From the NCBI GenBank assembly GCA_003165235.1, contig PLSV01000175.1, positions 23,230 through 74,767 on the forward strand: a stretch of 51,538 nucleotides of DNA, read 5' to 3'. Below the pieces are notes generated by a model. The model was not told the origin of the DNA. It saw only the letters and a list, made by a program, of their open reading frames with translations, and made no database searches. Positions 25,966 to 35,214 of this stretch are shown here, one piece after another (the first letter of the stretch is position 1; each line of letters opens with the position of its first letter). Source of the stretch: Syntrophobacteraceae bacterium (GTDB lineage Bacteria; Desulfobacterota; Syntrophobacteria; Syntrophobacterales; Syntrophobacteraceae). The position numbers were made by a program, and so were the translations under genes.

Positions 25966-27192
25966 ATGGGTATAAATACTGTTCAAAAAGGCAAGATATT
26001 GTCTCTTGCAATTGCCCATATGTTAAATGATTGGTACATGAATTTTATCCAGACGTTATTGCCGTTTATTGTGGCTTTGGGAATGGGTGTCGGTAAGGCT
26101 GCTTTTTTGATTTCGGCGTTCACTACCACAGCATCTATATTGCAGCCGGTCTTTGGTTATCTGGTAGATCGGAAAAATCAGCGATGGATGGTGTATGTAG
26201 GAACCATTTGGATGGCTGTATTGCTTAGTCTCATCGGCCTGACGAGCAACTATTATCTGTTGCTCGTGCTTGCGGCTTTATCCGGATTGGGCACGGCTGC
26301 GTTTCATCCGCAGGCCGCGGCGATGGTCAGCGCCGTTAGCGGTGCCCGAAAAGGTTTTTTCCAATCCATTTTTATAGCCGGCGGCAATGTCGGCTGGGCG
26401 CTTACGCCGTTGATGGTGATTCCACTCATAAAAATTTATGGCATGGGGATCACTCCCGTGTTCGCTGTTCCCGGGATGCTCGTGGCGATATTGCTTTGGT
26501 TCACCGCGCCTCGAATTTCAGCAGTGAAAAAGACGGATTCCGGCCCCCGAATGACTGTTTCGCTTACATCCTCGTTTGAGCTTGTCAAGGTTGTACTGAT
26601 CGTGGCCTGCCGTTCACTGACTTATTTCGGGCTGATCGCATTCTTGCCGCTCTATTTACAAACACACAATATCTCCATCGTAGCCAGCAGTAACCTCCTC
26701 TTTATAATGCTCTTTGCGGGCGCGATAGGCGGGGTGTTCGGCGGACATCTGTCCGACAAGCTGGGAAGAAAGACCGTCATTAGCGCTTCGCTCATTTTGT
26801 CCGCGCCGTGCTTCTATCTTTTTCTACAAAACAGCGGACTTGCAATGTATATATTTTTAACCCTCGCAGGCGCCGCCCTGTTGGCCTCTTTTTCGATAAC
26901 CGTCGTGCTGGCTCAGGAAATCATCAGCAAGAATGCCGCCATGGCTTCCGGACTCACCTTAGGGTTCGGAATCGGCATGGGTGGGCTGGGGGTTGGAATC
27001 ATCGGCGTCATTATCGAACATATGGGCATTTCTTATGGAATAAATCTGTTGGTATGGCTTCCCCTGCTCGCCGGCTTGCTGGCGTTCACCCTAAGGAAAA
27101 GATCGATGATTCCCGCCCTGGCGCAAAACAGTACGGCGGCAATCGGCAAACCCGGCATAGCCCTCTTTTTTTTCAATTCGGCTTCGAGTTGA
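25966..27192 (+). CDS. MFS transporter, fosmidomycin-resistance (Fsr)-like
   Basis: A 408-residue inner-membrane protein with about 12 hydrophobic segments. The N-terminal HMLNDWYMNFIQTLLPF and the TAAFHPQAAAMVS motif in the first half are typical of the Fsr branch of the major facilitator superfamily, as is the HLSDKLGRKTV loop between halves. Predicted role: drug or small-metabolite efflux; substrate unknown. ATG at 25966 has GGAG about 9 bases upstream. It stands alone. The last 25 residues are Phe/Ser-rich and not part of the fold. Confidence 0.87.
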   Translation: MGINTVQKGKILSLAIAHMLNDWYMNFIQTLLPFIVALGMGVGKAAFLISAFTTTASILQPVFGYLVDRKNQRWMVYVGTIWMAVLLSLIGLTSNYYLLLVLAALSGLGTAAFHPQAAAMVSAVSGARKGFFQSIFIAGGNVGWALTPLMVIPLIKIYGMGITPVFAVPGMLVAILLWFTAPRISAVKKTDSGPRMTVSLTSSFELVKVVLIVACRSLTYFGLIAFLPLYLQTHNISIVASSNLLFIMLFAGAIGGVFGGHLSDKLGRKTVISASLILSAPCFYLFLQNSGLAMYIFLTLAGAALLASFSITVVLAQEIISKNAAMASGLTLGFGIGMGGLGVGIIGVIIEHMGISYGINLLVWLPLLAGLLAFTLRKRSMIPALAQNSTAAIGKPGIALFFFNSASS

Positions 27193-28121
27193 AGCGGCTT
27201 ATACATCTGCACTATGCAGGCCGCATCGGGGTTGTGGGTCCGCAAACGAGTGCTGCAAAAGGGTCAAACGGAGTAGGGCCTAACGCTTCTAACTTAAGAG
27301 AAGCATGCGTCCTTGCACACCCTTGTGAGTTTTGAGTTGGGGCAGCGCGGATGCTTCTTTGCACTTACGTTTGCGATCTGGGCGACGTTTGTCCGGATAG
27401 AGGCTCTTTCTTCACGATCATGTGAACAAGGATCTCCTGATGAATAGATTCTGGTCCAATTCTTTGATTCACCACGGAAGAAAACCGGTTGGGGAGAAAA
27501 CTGGTTTTAATCCCTGAATCCCTCAATTCTTACATCTTTTTGCCGCTTCTGGTCGCCGTCTCTATTGCCGCTTCTGGTTGCCGTTTTGCAGAGCCGAATT
27601 TTTCCGTGATATAATACTGCCCGATCAGATTGGTTTCCCACAGCTCACTGCGAAGCTTGGCTCTTTGAAAAATGAATGCTGACCGCGTTTTGGGTTTTAA
27701 AGGTTTAACCAGGAAACCTGGTATTCACAAAGGACGTGTCAATTAAATCAAGGGGTTGCGCTGGCTCCCGCTGCATTTGCGCTGCATTTTCAGCAAGGAC
27801 CTTGAAATTTTGGCAGGCATATGAGGCTAAACTGTTGTTTTCTCAGTATCCTCGGCCGCCTCTGCCTTTAAAAGGCTGCCCACAGGGGCTGGACTACGGT
27901 TCACCCAAGGCGTTGCCGCTTGGAAAAGGGCCTTTTCATTGTTTTGGGTGTCTCAATGGGGCATGAGTTGCTGCGGTGAAATCCTTAGGCCAAACGCAAA
28001 ACAGGGGCCGTAAGCAATTTTTCAATCCTGTTAATGCTGTTAATCCTGTCAAAATCTCTGAATTCTCCGCGCCTCTGCGGCAAAACTTTTTGGCGCCTTC
28101 GGTCTCTTAGTCCGGCATCCG
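27193..28121. other. Gene-poor region of 930 bases with short repeats
   Basis: No convincing open frame. It contains a tandem pair of a 20-base unit (TTGCCGCTTCTGGTCGCCGT, repeated with one change; about 27540-27583), a small palindrome AACCAGGAAACCTGGT near 27708, and a segment AATCCTGTTAATGCTGTTAATCCTGTC near 28024 made of a repeated CTGTTAAT motif. The last type is a dispersed simple repeat seen in several bacterial genomes. Possibly decayed sequence. Confidence 0.55.
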
Positions 28122-28358
28122 TCAGGAATTTAAACCCACCTCGCTTAGCTTCAAGGTTTCCCGTTCGGCTTCCAGTATTTGGAGGATATCAGACTCGCAT
28201 CCGGGGGCGACTGCTATCGAGACCAGTCCCAGCGTTGCGTCAAGAGTGGATACTACCGCCATGCCGGGATAGGCTTCGATAATGAATCTGAGGTAGTGAA
28301 TCTGGTAGGGGTCTATCAGGTAGTTGCGTACGGAGCATTCTTCCGGTGGAGGTTGCAA
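28122..28358 (-). CDS. DUF4911 domain protein
   Basis: A 78-residue protein of the DUF4911 family, small proteins found mainly in deltaproteobacteria and firmicutes. The core reads IHYLRFIIEAYPGMAVVSTLD followed by a GLVSIAVAPGCE block. The function of the family is unknown. The start is TTG at 28358 with GGAG about 8 bases upstream; no in-frame ATG lies near. It is transcribed away from the exported-protein gene at 28538, so the 180 bases between should hold two promoters. Confidence 0.78.
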   Translation of the reverse strand: MQPPPEECSVRNYLIDPYQIHYLRFIIEAYPGMAVVSTLDATLGLVSIAVAPGCESDILQILEAERETLKLSEVGLNS

Positions 28359-28537
28359 AGTTTTTCTCCTTTTCCTTGAACCACTTGTATGTTAGCAAAT
28401 AAAGCTTTAAAAAGAAAAGTTTGAACCGAAAGGTTGGACCGACGCCCATCCGGAAATTCTCCGGTCCCATGCGGCGCGGCGTTGCTCTGTCGCCCTCTGC
28501 GGCCAAAAGTGACCCAAAATGCCGGAGTAAAGCCTTA

Positions 28538-29950
28538 ATGCGAAGATATACCCTAATTTTTTCAGTCTATATTCTTTTTCTTCCGGTTTTAATTTTGACC
28601 GTTTGGGGGGCTGACCCTGCTGTTGCCGCACAGTCCCGGCCGGCCGCTTATTTCAGCAGCGGGCAGGCTGTCTGTGACCCGCAGGACACGGCGAAGTGCC
28701 AGCAACAGGCGATCCAGGACTTTATGGTCCATGGGATTACCCAGGCAATAGGCTCTTTCCTCAGTCCGGCGCAGATGGGAACACAATTTGCCGAGATCCA
28801 GAAAAAGGTCCTGGCCAAACCCTCAAAATACATCGACTCTTACCAGGTTTTTTCTGAAGAGCAGGCGGGCGGAATGTTCCGCGTGGCCGGCCAGGTTACC
28901 GTTTCCATTGGCGCGCTAAAAGAGGACCTGGAGAAATCAGGAATTCTGGCTGTTCAACCGAAAGCCTTGGCGCAACCAGCGCCTTCGCCTGGGACTAGCG
29001 TCCCAACCGGAGCAACCGCGAGTGAAAACGCGCATGTTGAGGAGGATGTCGAATCTGCTGAAGAGCCGGATGAATCGCAGACCTCGGCCTCCGCGCCTCA
29101 GGCTTATCAGCCCCCGGTAATCGAGGAGAGGGCCGTCAGGCCTTCTTACCGCGGAATGACCGCCACAAAAAGGGAAATCCTGTGGGCAGTTGCGGAGAAA
29201 TGGGATCAGGAATGGGATCTGCCGACAGAGAGCGATAATGTTAGTTCTCTTTTTGCGCGAAGTCTTGGCAAGGAGATGGACAACTTCTCGATCCTTTTCC
29301 CGCCGCCAGGTTCTGTCAAGATGGACCTCTCCGGCAATATCCCCCCCTCTCAGGTGATATCGGTCGCGGAGGGGCTCGGCATACAGGATGTGGTGGTCGG
29401 CAAGGTTTCCTACTCAGAGGACCGCAACAACAAGCAGGTCTTGCTCGACGCCAGTCTGCGCGTGATCAGGATCGCCCAGGGCAAGTCGGAATTTGAACTT
29501 CACAAGGCTCAGAGCATGGAGGAGCTGTCCAACCAGGAAGGGGCGCTTGAGCTTGCCAGGCGAATCGCTCCACAATTGATCACCCTGCTTGGGGGCGCTC
29601 AGGCCGGGCAGGGCGCAGGCGCTTCGACTCCCGGGGGGACATCTTCGGCCCCGGTGGCAGGCGCCGGCCCGCTCTTGATCAATGTGCCGTCTGCCCAGTA
29701 TCGGTACTGGATGGAATTCGAAAGAATTCTACGCGAACAGTTCAAAAATATGCAGGTGACAAACCTTCAGATAGGGGCGACGGAAAGCGCCGTGAAGCTC
29801 GATGGAGTCAATGGGGAGTATATATTGAAAATGAGCGGCTCTCGGCTTCCCAGCGGCGTGACGGTCCGGATAGATTCTTATTCAACAGAGACGCAGACCA
29901 TGAAGGTATCTTTTTCTCCTCCAGGGGGAGCCCAGGCCGAAACAAAATGA
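28538..29950 (+). CDS. Exported protein with FlgT/LPP20-like N-terminal domain
   Basis: A 470-residue protein with a hydrophobic signal segment (residues about 5-25) and Ala-rich cleavage region (AVAAQ). After it, QQQAIQDFMVHGITQAIGSFL and KYIDSYQVFSEEQAG match the pattern of FlgT-N/LPP20-type periplasmic domains; a Pro/Ala/Glu-rich linker covers about 155-210; the C-terminal part (from about 220) has a second domain resembling TolB-like/curli-accessory outer-membrane-associated folds (DVVVGKVSYSEDRNNKQVLLDASLRV). I infer envelope location, not function. Start chosen at 28538 (GGAG 11 bases upstream). Its stop overlaps pgsA by ATGA. Confidence 0.65.
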   Translation: MRRYTLIFSVYILFLPVLILTVWGADPAVAAQSRPAAYFSSGQAVCDPQDTAKCQQQAIQDFMVHGITQAIGSFLSPAQMGTQFAEIQKKVLAKPSKYIDSYQVFSEEQAGGMFRVAGQVTVSIGALKEDLEKSGILAVQPKALAQPAPSPGTSVPTGATASENAHVEEDVESAEEPDESQTSASAPQAYQPPVIEERAVRPSYRGMTATKREILWAVAEKWDQEWDLPTESDNVSSLFARSLGKEMDNFSILFPPPGSVKMDLSGNIPPSQVISVAEGLGIQDVVVGKVSYSEDRNNKQVLLDASLRVIRIAQGKSEFELHKAQSMEELSNQEGALELARRIAPQLITLLGGAQAGQGAGASTPGGTSSAPVAGAGPLLINVPSAQYRYWMEFERILREQFKNMQVTNLQIGATESAVKLDGVNGEYILKMSGSRLPSGVTVRIDSYSTETQTMKVSFSPPGGAQAETK

Positions 29951-30498
29951 CAATACCAAACCTGCTCACGCTCGCGCGCATTTTCCTGACCCCTGTGCTT
30001 GCCTGGCTTGTGCTGAGAAAATCGATGACGGCGGCCTTTTTTGTTTTTTTTCTCGCCGGTTTGACAGATGCCCTTGACGGACTGCTTGCAAGGGTGCTCG
30101 ATCAAAAAAGCCGGGTGGGTTCCTATATAGATCCGGTTGCCGACAAGCTGCTCCTTGTAACGGCGTTTGTTCTCCTGTGGGAGATCGGTGAAATACCTTT
30201 TTGGCTGGTGCTGCTTATTGTAGGCCGGGACCTTTTTATTCTGTGCGGATTTTTCGTCCTGTTCTTTTCTCGGGTGAAATTCGAGATAAAGCCTTTGGCC
30301 TCGAGCAAACTGACTACCCTGTTTCAACTGGGGACGGTTTTCACACTGCTTGGGAGATCGATTCTGGAACTTTCGGGGTGGGTATATTTGGCCTTGTTCG
30401 TCACAACGGCCGGCTTTTCAATATTGAGTGGCGGACAGTACCTGTTAAAAGGTTTGGCCCTGCTCAAGCGGCATCGGTCGGGAAATACGGCCCAATGA
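29947..30498 (+). CDS. pgsA: CDP-alcohol phosphatidyltransferase (PgsA-like)
   Basis: A 183-residue membrane enzyme with about five to six hydrophobic helices. The family motif D-x2-D-G-x2-A-R-x8-G-x3-D-x3-D is complete (DALDGLLARVLDQKSRVGSYIDPVAD, near residues 39-64). The most likely reaction is transfer of phosphatidyl from CDP-diacylglycerol to glycerol-3-phosphate, the first step to phosphatidylglycerol; other alcohol acceptors cannot be excluded. Translationally coupled (ATGA) to the exported protein upstream. Confidence 0.85.
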   Translation: MTIPNLLTLARIFLTPVLAWLVLRKSMTAAFFVFFLAGLTDALDGLLARVLDQKSRVGSYIDPVADKLLLVTAFVLLWEIGEIPFWLVLLIVGRDLFILCGFFVLFFSRVKFEIKPLASSKLTTLFQLGTVFTLLGRSILELSGWVYLALFVTTAGFSILSGGQYLLKGLALLKRHRSGNTAQ

Positions 30499-30506
30499 TG
30501 TTTTCC

Positions 30507-30535
30507 TTGACATAATGAGGCCATGTCGTTATAGA
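30507..30535 (+). promoter_or_regulatory. Strong sigma-70-type promoter for tRNA-Val
   Basis: TTGACA (30507-30512), exactly 17 bases, then TATAGA (30530-30535). The expected start near 30542 is 7 bases before the mature tRNA end. Confidence 0.8.
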
Positions 30536-30548
30536 TCAAGAGTTTCGT

Positions 30549-30623
30549 AGGCACGTAGCTCAGTGGGAGAGCGCTACCTTGACGCGGTAGAAGCCGGCGG
30601 TTCGAAACCGCCCGTGCCTACCA
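30549..30623 (+). tRNA. tRNA-Val (anticodon GAC)
   Basis: 75 bases with CCA encoded. The acceptor stem AGGCACG/CGTGCCT pairs perfectly; D-arm GCTC...GAGC, anticodon stem CTACC/GGTAG around loop TTGACGC (anticodon GAC), and T-arm GGCGG-TTCGAAA-CCGCC follow. A near-consensus promoter lies just upstream and a hairpin with T-tract at 30749-30784 downstream. Confidence 0.95.
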
Positions 30624-30748
30624 GCTATTTAGAAAATTGATGTTCAGGTTTGCAGACTCCCTCTCATAGCTCGGCTGGCTGGCTAATTGGACTCGGATCA
30701 CAGCAGAAAGATAAAATTACGACATTTAAAGGATAGTATTTCCATTCG

Positions 30749-30784
30749 AGGCATCTTTCCAAAATGGCGGGGGTGCCTTTTTTT
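30749..30784 (+). terminator. Hairpin with T-tract between tRNA-Val and thrS
   Basis: AGGCA (30749-30753) pairs with TGCCT (30774-30778), with an inner CCA/TGG stem, followed by seven T residues (30778-30784). It could end the tRNA transcript or act as an attenuator in the thrS leader; the bulged stem is weaker than a classical terminator. Confidence 0.55.
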
Positions 30785-30833
30785 GTTGCGGGCATTCAAG
30801 CGGGATGCCGGGTTTTTAAATCAGGAATGAAGT

Positions 30834-32771
30834 ATGCCAAAACAAATTGAGATTACCCTCCCTGGTGGAGGCAGGCAAACAGTGCCCGAAGGGACCGCCG
30901 TTTCGGAGATTCTGGGCAAAATGGGGCGGTCCGGCGATGGGTGGATTGCCGCAAAGCTAAACGGTCAATTGGTGGACCTGGCCCGCGGGGTTGAAGAGGA
31001 CGCTGTGCTCGAAGGGGTGGGAACCGATTCGCCCACGGCGCTTGAAATCCTCAGACACAGCGCTGCGCACATAATGGCCCAGGCCGTGAGGTCGATTTTT
31101 CCGGAAGCGCGCATAGCCATCGGCCCCGCAATCGAAAACGGCTTTTACTACGATTTCGATGTGCCCAGGCCGTTCACGCAGGAGGACCTGGAAAAGATCG
31201 AAGCCAGGATGACGGAGATCGCTTCGCAGAAGCTTCCCTTCTCTCGGCGGGATGTGCCGCGCGAAGAGGCGATAGGCTTCTTTTCCATGGTTGGCGAAAA
31301 ATACAAGGTTGAGCTTCTCGAAGGGTTCGCCGATCCTGTCGTTTCCTTTTATCAACAAGGTGATTTCATCGACCTTTGCCGTGGTCCTCACGTTCCGCAT
31401 TCGGGTTTTGTCAAGGCTTTCAAGCTCATAAGCGTTGCGGGGGCATATTGGCGCGGCGATGAGCGCAACGCGATGCTCCAGCGTATCTACGGGACCGCTT
31501 TCTTTGATGCGGAGTCGCTGAAAAAGTATCTCAACTTCCTGGAAGAAGCTCAAAGGCGGGATCACCGGCGGCTGGGAAAGGAACTGGATCTGTTCAGCTT
31601 CTCGGAGGAAATCGGTGCGGGGATGGTTATTTACCACCCTAAGGGGGCGCTCGTTCGCACTATCCTCGAGAACTTCGAAAAACGCGAGCACCTGCTGCGC
31701 GGCTATCAGATAGTTGTCGGCCCGACGCTGCTCAAAACCGAATTGTGGAAGAAGTCCGGGCATTTCGAGCACTACCGCGAAAACATGTATTTCACGGAGA
31801 TAGACGAACAGTCCTACGGTGTAAAGCCGATGAACTGCCTGTCCCACATGCTGATCTATAAGTCCAAAATCCGCAGCTACCGTGACCTGCCACTCCGCTA
31901 CTTTGAGCTGGGGACGGTGCACAGGCACGAAAAATCCGGGGTGTTGCACGGGTTGCTTCGGGTCCGGCAGTTTACCCAGGACGATGCTCATATCCTCTGC
32001 ACGGCCGGCCAGTTGAATGAGGAGATCAAAAGCATTATTGATTTTGTTGTAGACGTGATGGGGATTTTCGGCTTTGATTTTGAGATGGAAATCAGCACCC
32101 GGCCTGAGAACTCCATCGGTGCGGATGAGGATTGGGAAAGAGCGACCGGCGCCCTGTCCAAGGCGCTTGATGAGAAGGGATTCCAGTATCATATATGCGA
32201 AGGGGAGGGCGCTTTCTATGGGCCGAAGATCGACGTCAAGCTAAAAGACGCCCTTGACCGGCGCTGGCAGTGTGCGACAATCCAATGCGATTTCACGCTA
32301 CCCGAAAGATTCGATCTGACTTACATTGGGGCCGATGGGGGTAGGCACAGGCCGGTCATGGTGCACCGGGTGATCCTTGGGGCGATAGAGCGTTTCCTGG
32401 GAGTTCTCATAGAACATTATGCCGGGGCGTTCCCTATCTGGCTGGCGCCCGTGCAGGCGATGATAGTCACTGTCACCGACTCGCAGCTCGAGTTCGCACA
32501 GGCGGTTTGCGCGGAACTCCGAAGCCGGGGCGTTCGTGCGGAGGTCGACATGAGAAGCGAGAAACTCGGGTATAAGATCCGGGAAGCCCAACTGCAGAAA
32601 GTCCCCTACATGCTTGTTATTGGGGACAAGGAAGTCGAGAAGAAGGCTATCGCGCCCAGGAAACGGGATGGAAATCAAATGAGTCTAATGACTCCGCCTC
32701 AGTTTGCCGAACTGGTGGAAAGTGAATGCCTCGAGTCCAGCAAGGGACGTGTTGGTTTGGGCATTGTTTGA
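30834..32771 (+). CDS. thrS: Threonyl-tRNA synthetase
   Basis: A 645-residue class II synthetase charging tRNA-Thr. Order: N-terminal TGS domain (residues 1-62), editing domain with HSAAHIMA and [11 protein letters not shown], catalytic core with [10 protein letters not shown] near 263, motif 2 and zinc ligands ([29 protein letters not shown]), and the C-terminal anticodon domain (from about 540). Length matches the family. It opens the thrS-infC-rpmI-rplT-pheS-pheT cluster. Start ATG 30834 has AGGA upstream. Confidence 0.97.
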   Translation: MPKQIEITLPGGGRQTVPEGTAVSEILGKMGRSGDGWIAAKLNGQLVDLARGVEEDAVLEGVGTDSPTALEILRHSAAHIMAQAVRSIFPEARIAIGPAIENGFYYDFDVPRPFTQEDLEKIEARMTEIASQKLPFSRRDVPREEAIGFFSMVGEKYKVELLEGFADPVVSFYQQGDFIDLCRGPHVPHSGFVKAFKLISVAGAYWRGDERNAMLQRIYGTAFFDAESLKKYLNFLEEAQRRDHRRLGKELDLFSFSEEIGAGMVIYHPKGALVRTILENFEKREHLLRGYQIVVGPTLLKTELWKKSGHFEHYRENMYFTEIDEQSYGVKPMNCLSHMLIYKSKIRSYRDLPLRYFELGTVHRHEKSGVLHGLLRVRQFTQDDAHILCTAGQLNEEIKSIIDFVVDVMGIFGFDFEMEISTRPENSIGADEDWERATGALSKALDEKGFQYHICEGEGAFYGPKIDVKLKDALDRRWQCATIQCDFTLPERFDLTYIGADGGRHRPVMVHRVILGAIERFLGVLIEHYAGAFPIWLAPVQAMIVTVTDSQLEFAQAVCAELRSRGVRAEVDMRSEKLGYKIREAQLQKVPYMLVIGDKEVEKKAIAPRKRDGNQMSLMTPPQFAELVESECLESSKGRVGLGIV

Positions 32772-32833
32772 ACACAGAGCACGGCAGTTTTATGGAAGAA
32801 AAAAATAAACCTTAATCAGAAGGAGAAACGACA

Positions 32834-33343
32834 CTGGAGAAACAGGCCAATGTGAATGAAAAGATTCGAGGTCCGGAAGTCAGGGTGATTGGGCACGACG
32901 GCCAGCAGCTTGGGATTATTCCGATCCGAAAGGCCCTGGAACTGGCCGCGCTGGAACATCTGGACCTCGTCGAAGTGGCCCCGAACGCCGATCCGCCTGT
33001 TTGCAAAATAATGGATTACGGAAAGTTCAAATACCAGCAGAACAAGCGTTCTCAGGAAGCCAAAAAGAAACAGACCGTAATCCAGGTAAAGGAAGTAAAG
33101 ATTCGCCCGAAGACCGATGAGCACGATCTTCAGGTGAAAATCCGCCACATCAAGCGTTTTCTCACGCAGAAAGACAAGGCGAAGGTGACGATTCTTTTTC
33201 GTGGAAGGGAGATCGCCTACTCCGATCAGGGGTTCAAAGTTCTGGAACGTATAAGGGAAGAACTCAGGGAAGAAGTCGTAATCGAGCAGCAGCCTAAGAT
33301 GGAAGGCCGTAACCTGATAATGATTCTGGCCCCGAAGTCTTGA
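32834..33343 (+). CDS. infC: Translation initiation factor IF-3 (probable CTG start)
   Basis: A 169-residue IF-3 (from the CTG), with the N-domain NEKIRGPEVRVIG and LVEVAPNADPPVCKIMDYGKFKY and the C-domain KEVKIRPKTDEHDLQVKI. A strong AAGGAG at 32820-32825 stands 8 bases before CTG at 32834, while the first conventional start, GTG at 32852, is 26 bases away and the upstream in-frame stop at 32813 excludes other choices. E. coli infC uses AUU, and rare starts there permit IF-3 autoregulation; the same logic is inferred here. Starting at GTG would give 163 residues. Confidence 0.93.
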   Translation: MEKQANVNEKIRGPEVRVIGHDGQQLGIIPIRKALELAALEHLDLVEVAPNADPPVCKIMDYGKFKYQQNKRSQEAKKKQTVIQVKEVKIRPKTDEHDLQVKIRHIKRFLTQKDKAKVTILFRGREIAYSDQGFKVLERIREELREEVVIEQQPKMEGRNLIMILAPKS

Positions 33344-33370
33344 AAAATTCACAAAATCCACCTTAATTTA

Positions 33371-33399
33371 TTGACTCTTGGTCAAGTCCTAAATAAACT
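33371..33399 (+). promoter_or_regulatory. Candidate internal promoter before rpmI
   Basis: TTGACT (33371-33376), 17 bases, TAAACT (33394-33399). Downstream, a small hairpin ATTGGGGCCAAAAGCCCAAT (33418-33437) lies in a 140-base leader that may carry the usual L20 autoregulatory site; I cannot confirm that fold. Confidence 0.55.
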
Positions 33400-33544
33400 A
33401 TTGTTTTTGCCATGACGATTGGGGCCAAAAGCCCAATCTTCGTTCCGGCGCGCTCACTGGCGGGATTGGCGCCTGTCCGGAAAATATCCCGTCGGTACGG
33501 AAACTTTAATCACCAGGGACCTCAGTCAACGGAGGATATCCGTA

Positions 33545-33742
33545 ATGCCCAAGATCAGGACCAATCGCGCCGCTGCCAAACGATTCCATATAACCGGCAC
33601 GGGCAAGATCGTCAGGGCCAAGGCTTTCAAGAGCCATATTCTGACTAAGAAAAGCCCGAAAAGAAAACGCGGGCTGCGCCATGACACTGTGGTTGACGCC
33701 ATAAACGTCAGGGCGCTAAAGCGGATGATGCCTTATCTATAA
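33545..33742 (+). CDS. rpmI: 50S ribosomal protein L35
   Basis: A 65-residue basic protein with the L35 pattern [19 protein letters not shown], the [15 protein letters not shown] core and the LKRMMPYL end. The ATG at 33545 has GGAGG 7-8 bases upstream. It lies between infC and rplT as in most bacteria, and a possible separate promoter precedes it. Confidence 0.97.
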   Translation: MPKIRTNRAAAKRFHITGTGKIVRAKAFKSHILTKKSPKRKRGLRHDTVVDAINVRALKRMMPYL

Positions 33743-33838
33743 ACCAGCTTTTGGCCATCAGGTTCGCAGGGCGTGGAAAATGGCGTCAGGCGGATAGTCG
33801 ATGCCCGGCAGCCGGGAGCTATATCACAGGAGATTTAG

Positions 33839-34192
33839 ATGCCCAGGGTCAAAAAGGCGGTCAAGTCGCGCGCGAGGCGCAAAAAGATTCTCTCGGCGGC
33901 AAAGGGATATCGAGGGGGGCGGGGCGTTTTGCTTCGCACAGCAAAGGAAACGGTCGAACGCGCCCTCAAGTTCGCATACCGCGACAGAAAGCTCAGAAAA
34001 CGCGACTTCAGGAGCCTGTGGATTATTCGCATCAATGCAGCAGCCCGCGAGCACGATCTGAGCTATTCCAGGTTCATGAACGGCTTGAAGAAGGCCAATA
34101 TAACGCTTGACAGGAAAGCCCTGGCGAATCTCGCGGCTACGAACCCGGAGGCTTTCGCCGAACTGGCCAGGATAGCGAAAGAAGCTGCCTAA
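33839..34192 (+). CDS. rplT: 50S ribosomal protein L20
   Basis: A 117-residue protein with L20 signatures: [17 protein letters not shown] at the N-terminus, AKGYRGGRG, then [21 protein letters not shown]. In E. coli L20 binds 23S rRNA early in assembly and represses its own operon. AGGAG lies 7-8 bases upstream of the ATG. pheS follows after 3 bases. Confidence 0.97.
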   Translation: MPRVKKAVKSRARRKKILSAAKGYRGGRGVLLRTAKETVERALKFAYRDRKLRKRDFRSLWIIRINAAAREHDLSYSRFMNGLKKANITLDRKALANLAATNPEAFAELARIAKEAA

Positions 34193-34195
34193 GAA

Positions 34196-35206
34196 ATGAA
34201 AGAGGCTGTTGAGAAACTTGTTGAGACGGCCTGCCGCGCCCTTTCCGGGCTGGAAGAGGACCCGAAGGCCCTCGACCAGGCCCGGATTCGTTTTTTGGGG
34301 AGAAAGGGAGAACTTGCCCAGCTTTTCAAAGAGTTGGGAAAGGTCCCGGAGGAAGAGCGCAGGGAAGTCGGCAGACTGTTGAATGTAGCCAAATTGCGGC
34401 TGGAGGAGGCCTTCTCTGAGGCGGCGCAGAGGAGTCGTGATGTGGAGGCCGCCAGGCGTGAATCTATCGATGTAACCGTTCCCGGAAGGCGCCCACCGGC
34501 GGGTCGCCTGCATCCGATCACCCAGACGGCGACGGAGGTTTGCCGCATTTTCAATTGGCTCGGGTTTGAAACGGTCGAGGGGCCCGAGGTCGAGTTGGAC
34601 TATTACAATTTCGAGGCCCTGAACATCCCGAAAGACCATCCGGCCAGGGACATGCAGGATACTTTCTACATCTCCGAAGAGGTGGTGCTGAGAACGCACA
34701 CCTCGCCCATTCAGGTTCGGACAATGGAAAAGCGGAAGCCCCCGGTCCGGGTCATAGCTCCCGGAAGGACTTACCGCCGCGATTCGGACGTCACGCATAC
34801 TCCCATGTTTCACCAGGTGGAAGGCCTGATGGTGGGCAAGGGTATCTCTTTTGGCGATTTGAAAGGCATCCTGACCACATTTGTTCACCAGATGTTCGGT
34901 CCTGAGGTCGGACTTCGTTTTCGGCCGAGCTTTTTTCCTTTCACCGAACCGAGCGCCGAGGTGGACATTGAGTGTGTCATGTGCCGGGGAGGCGGCTGCC
35001 GCGTCTGCAAAGGCACCGGATGGCTCGAAATCCTGGGATCTGGCATGGTTGACCCGGAGGTCTACAAATATGTTGGCTACGATCCGGAGGAGGTGAGCGG
35101 TTTTGCTTTCGGCATGGGAATCGAGCGGATAGCCATGCTGAAATTCGGAATAGACGACCTTCGCCTGTTCTTTGAAAACGACCTGCGTTTTCTTGAGCAG
35201 TTTTAG
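34196..35206 (+). CDS. pheS: Phenylalanyl-tRNA synthetase alpha subunit
   Basis: A 336-residue class II catalytic subunit. N-terminal coiled coil (about 1-85), then the catalytic core: [48 protein letters not shown], and the class II motif 3 [13 protein letters not shown] near 303. The Cys-rich insertion [17 protein letters not shown] is common in bacterial PheS. It forms an alpha2-beta2 complex with PheT, encoded 8 bases downstream. Confidence 0.97.
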   Translation: MKEAVEKLVETACRALSGLEEDPKALDQARIRFLGRKGELAQLFKELGKVPEEERREVGRLLNVAKLRLEEAFSEAAQRSRDVEAARRESIDVTVPGRRPPAGRLHPITQTATEVCRIFNWLGFETVEGPEVELDYYNFEALNIPKDHPARDMQDTFYISEEVVLRTHTSPIQVRTMEKRKPPVRVIAPGRTYRRDSDVTHTPMFHQVEGLMVGKGISFGDLKGILTTFVHQMFGPEVGLRFRPSFFPFTEPSAEVDIECVMCRGGGCRVCKGTGWLEILGSGMVDPEVYKYVGYDPEEVSGFAFGMGIERIAMLKFGIDDLRLFFENDLRFLEQF

Positions 35207-35214
35207 AGATAACC

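Noticed and set aside
27736..27966. Plus-strand open frame of 76 codons in the gene-poor region
   Set aside because: Composition is unlike a protein, there is no ribosome site and no family motif.
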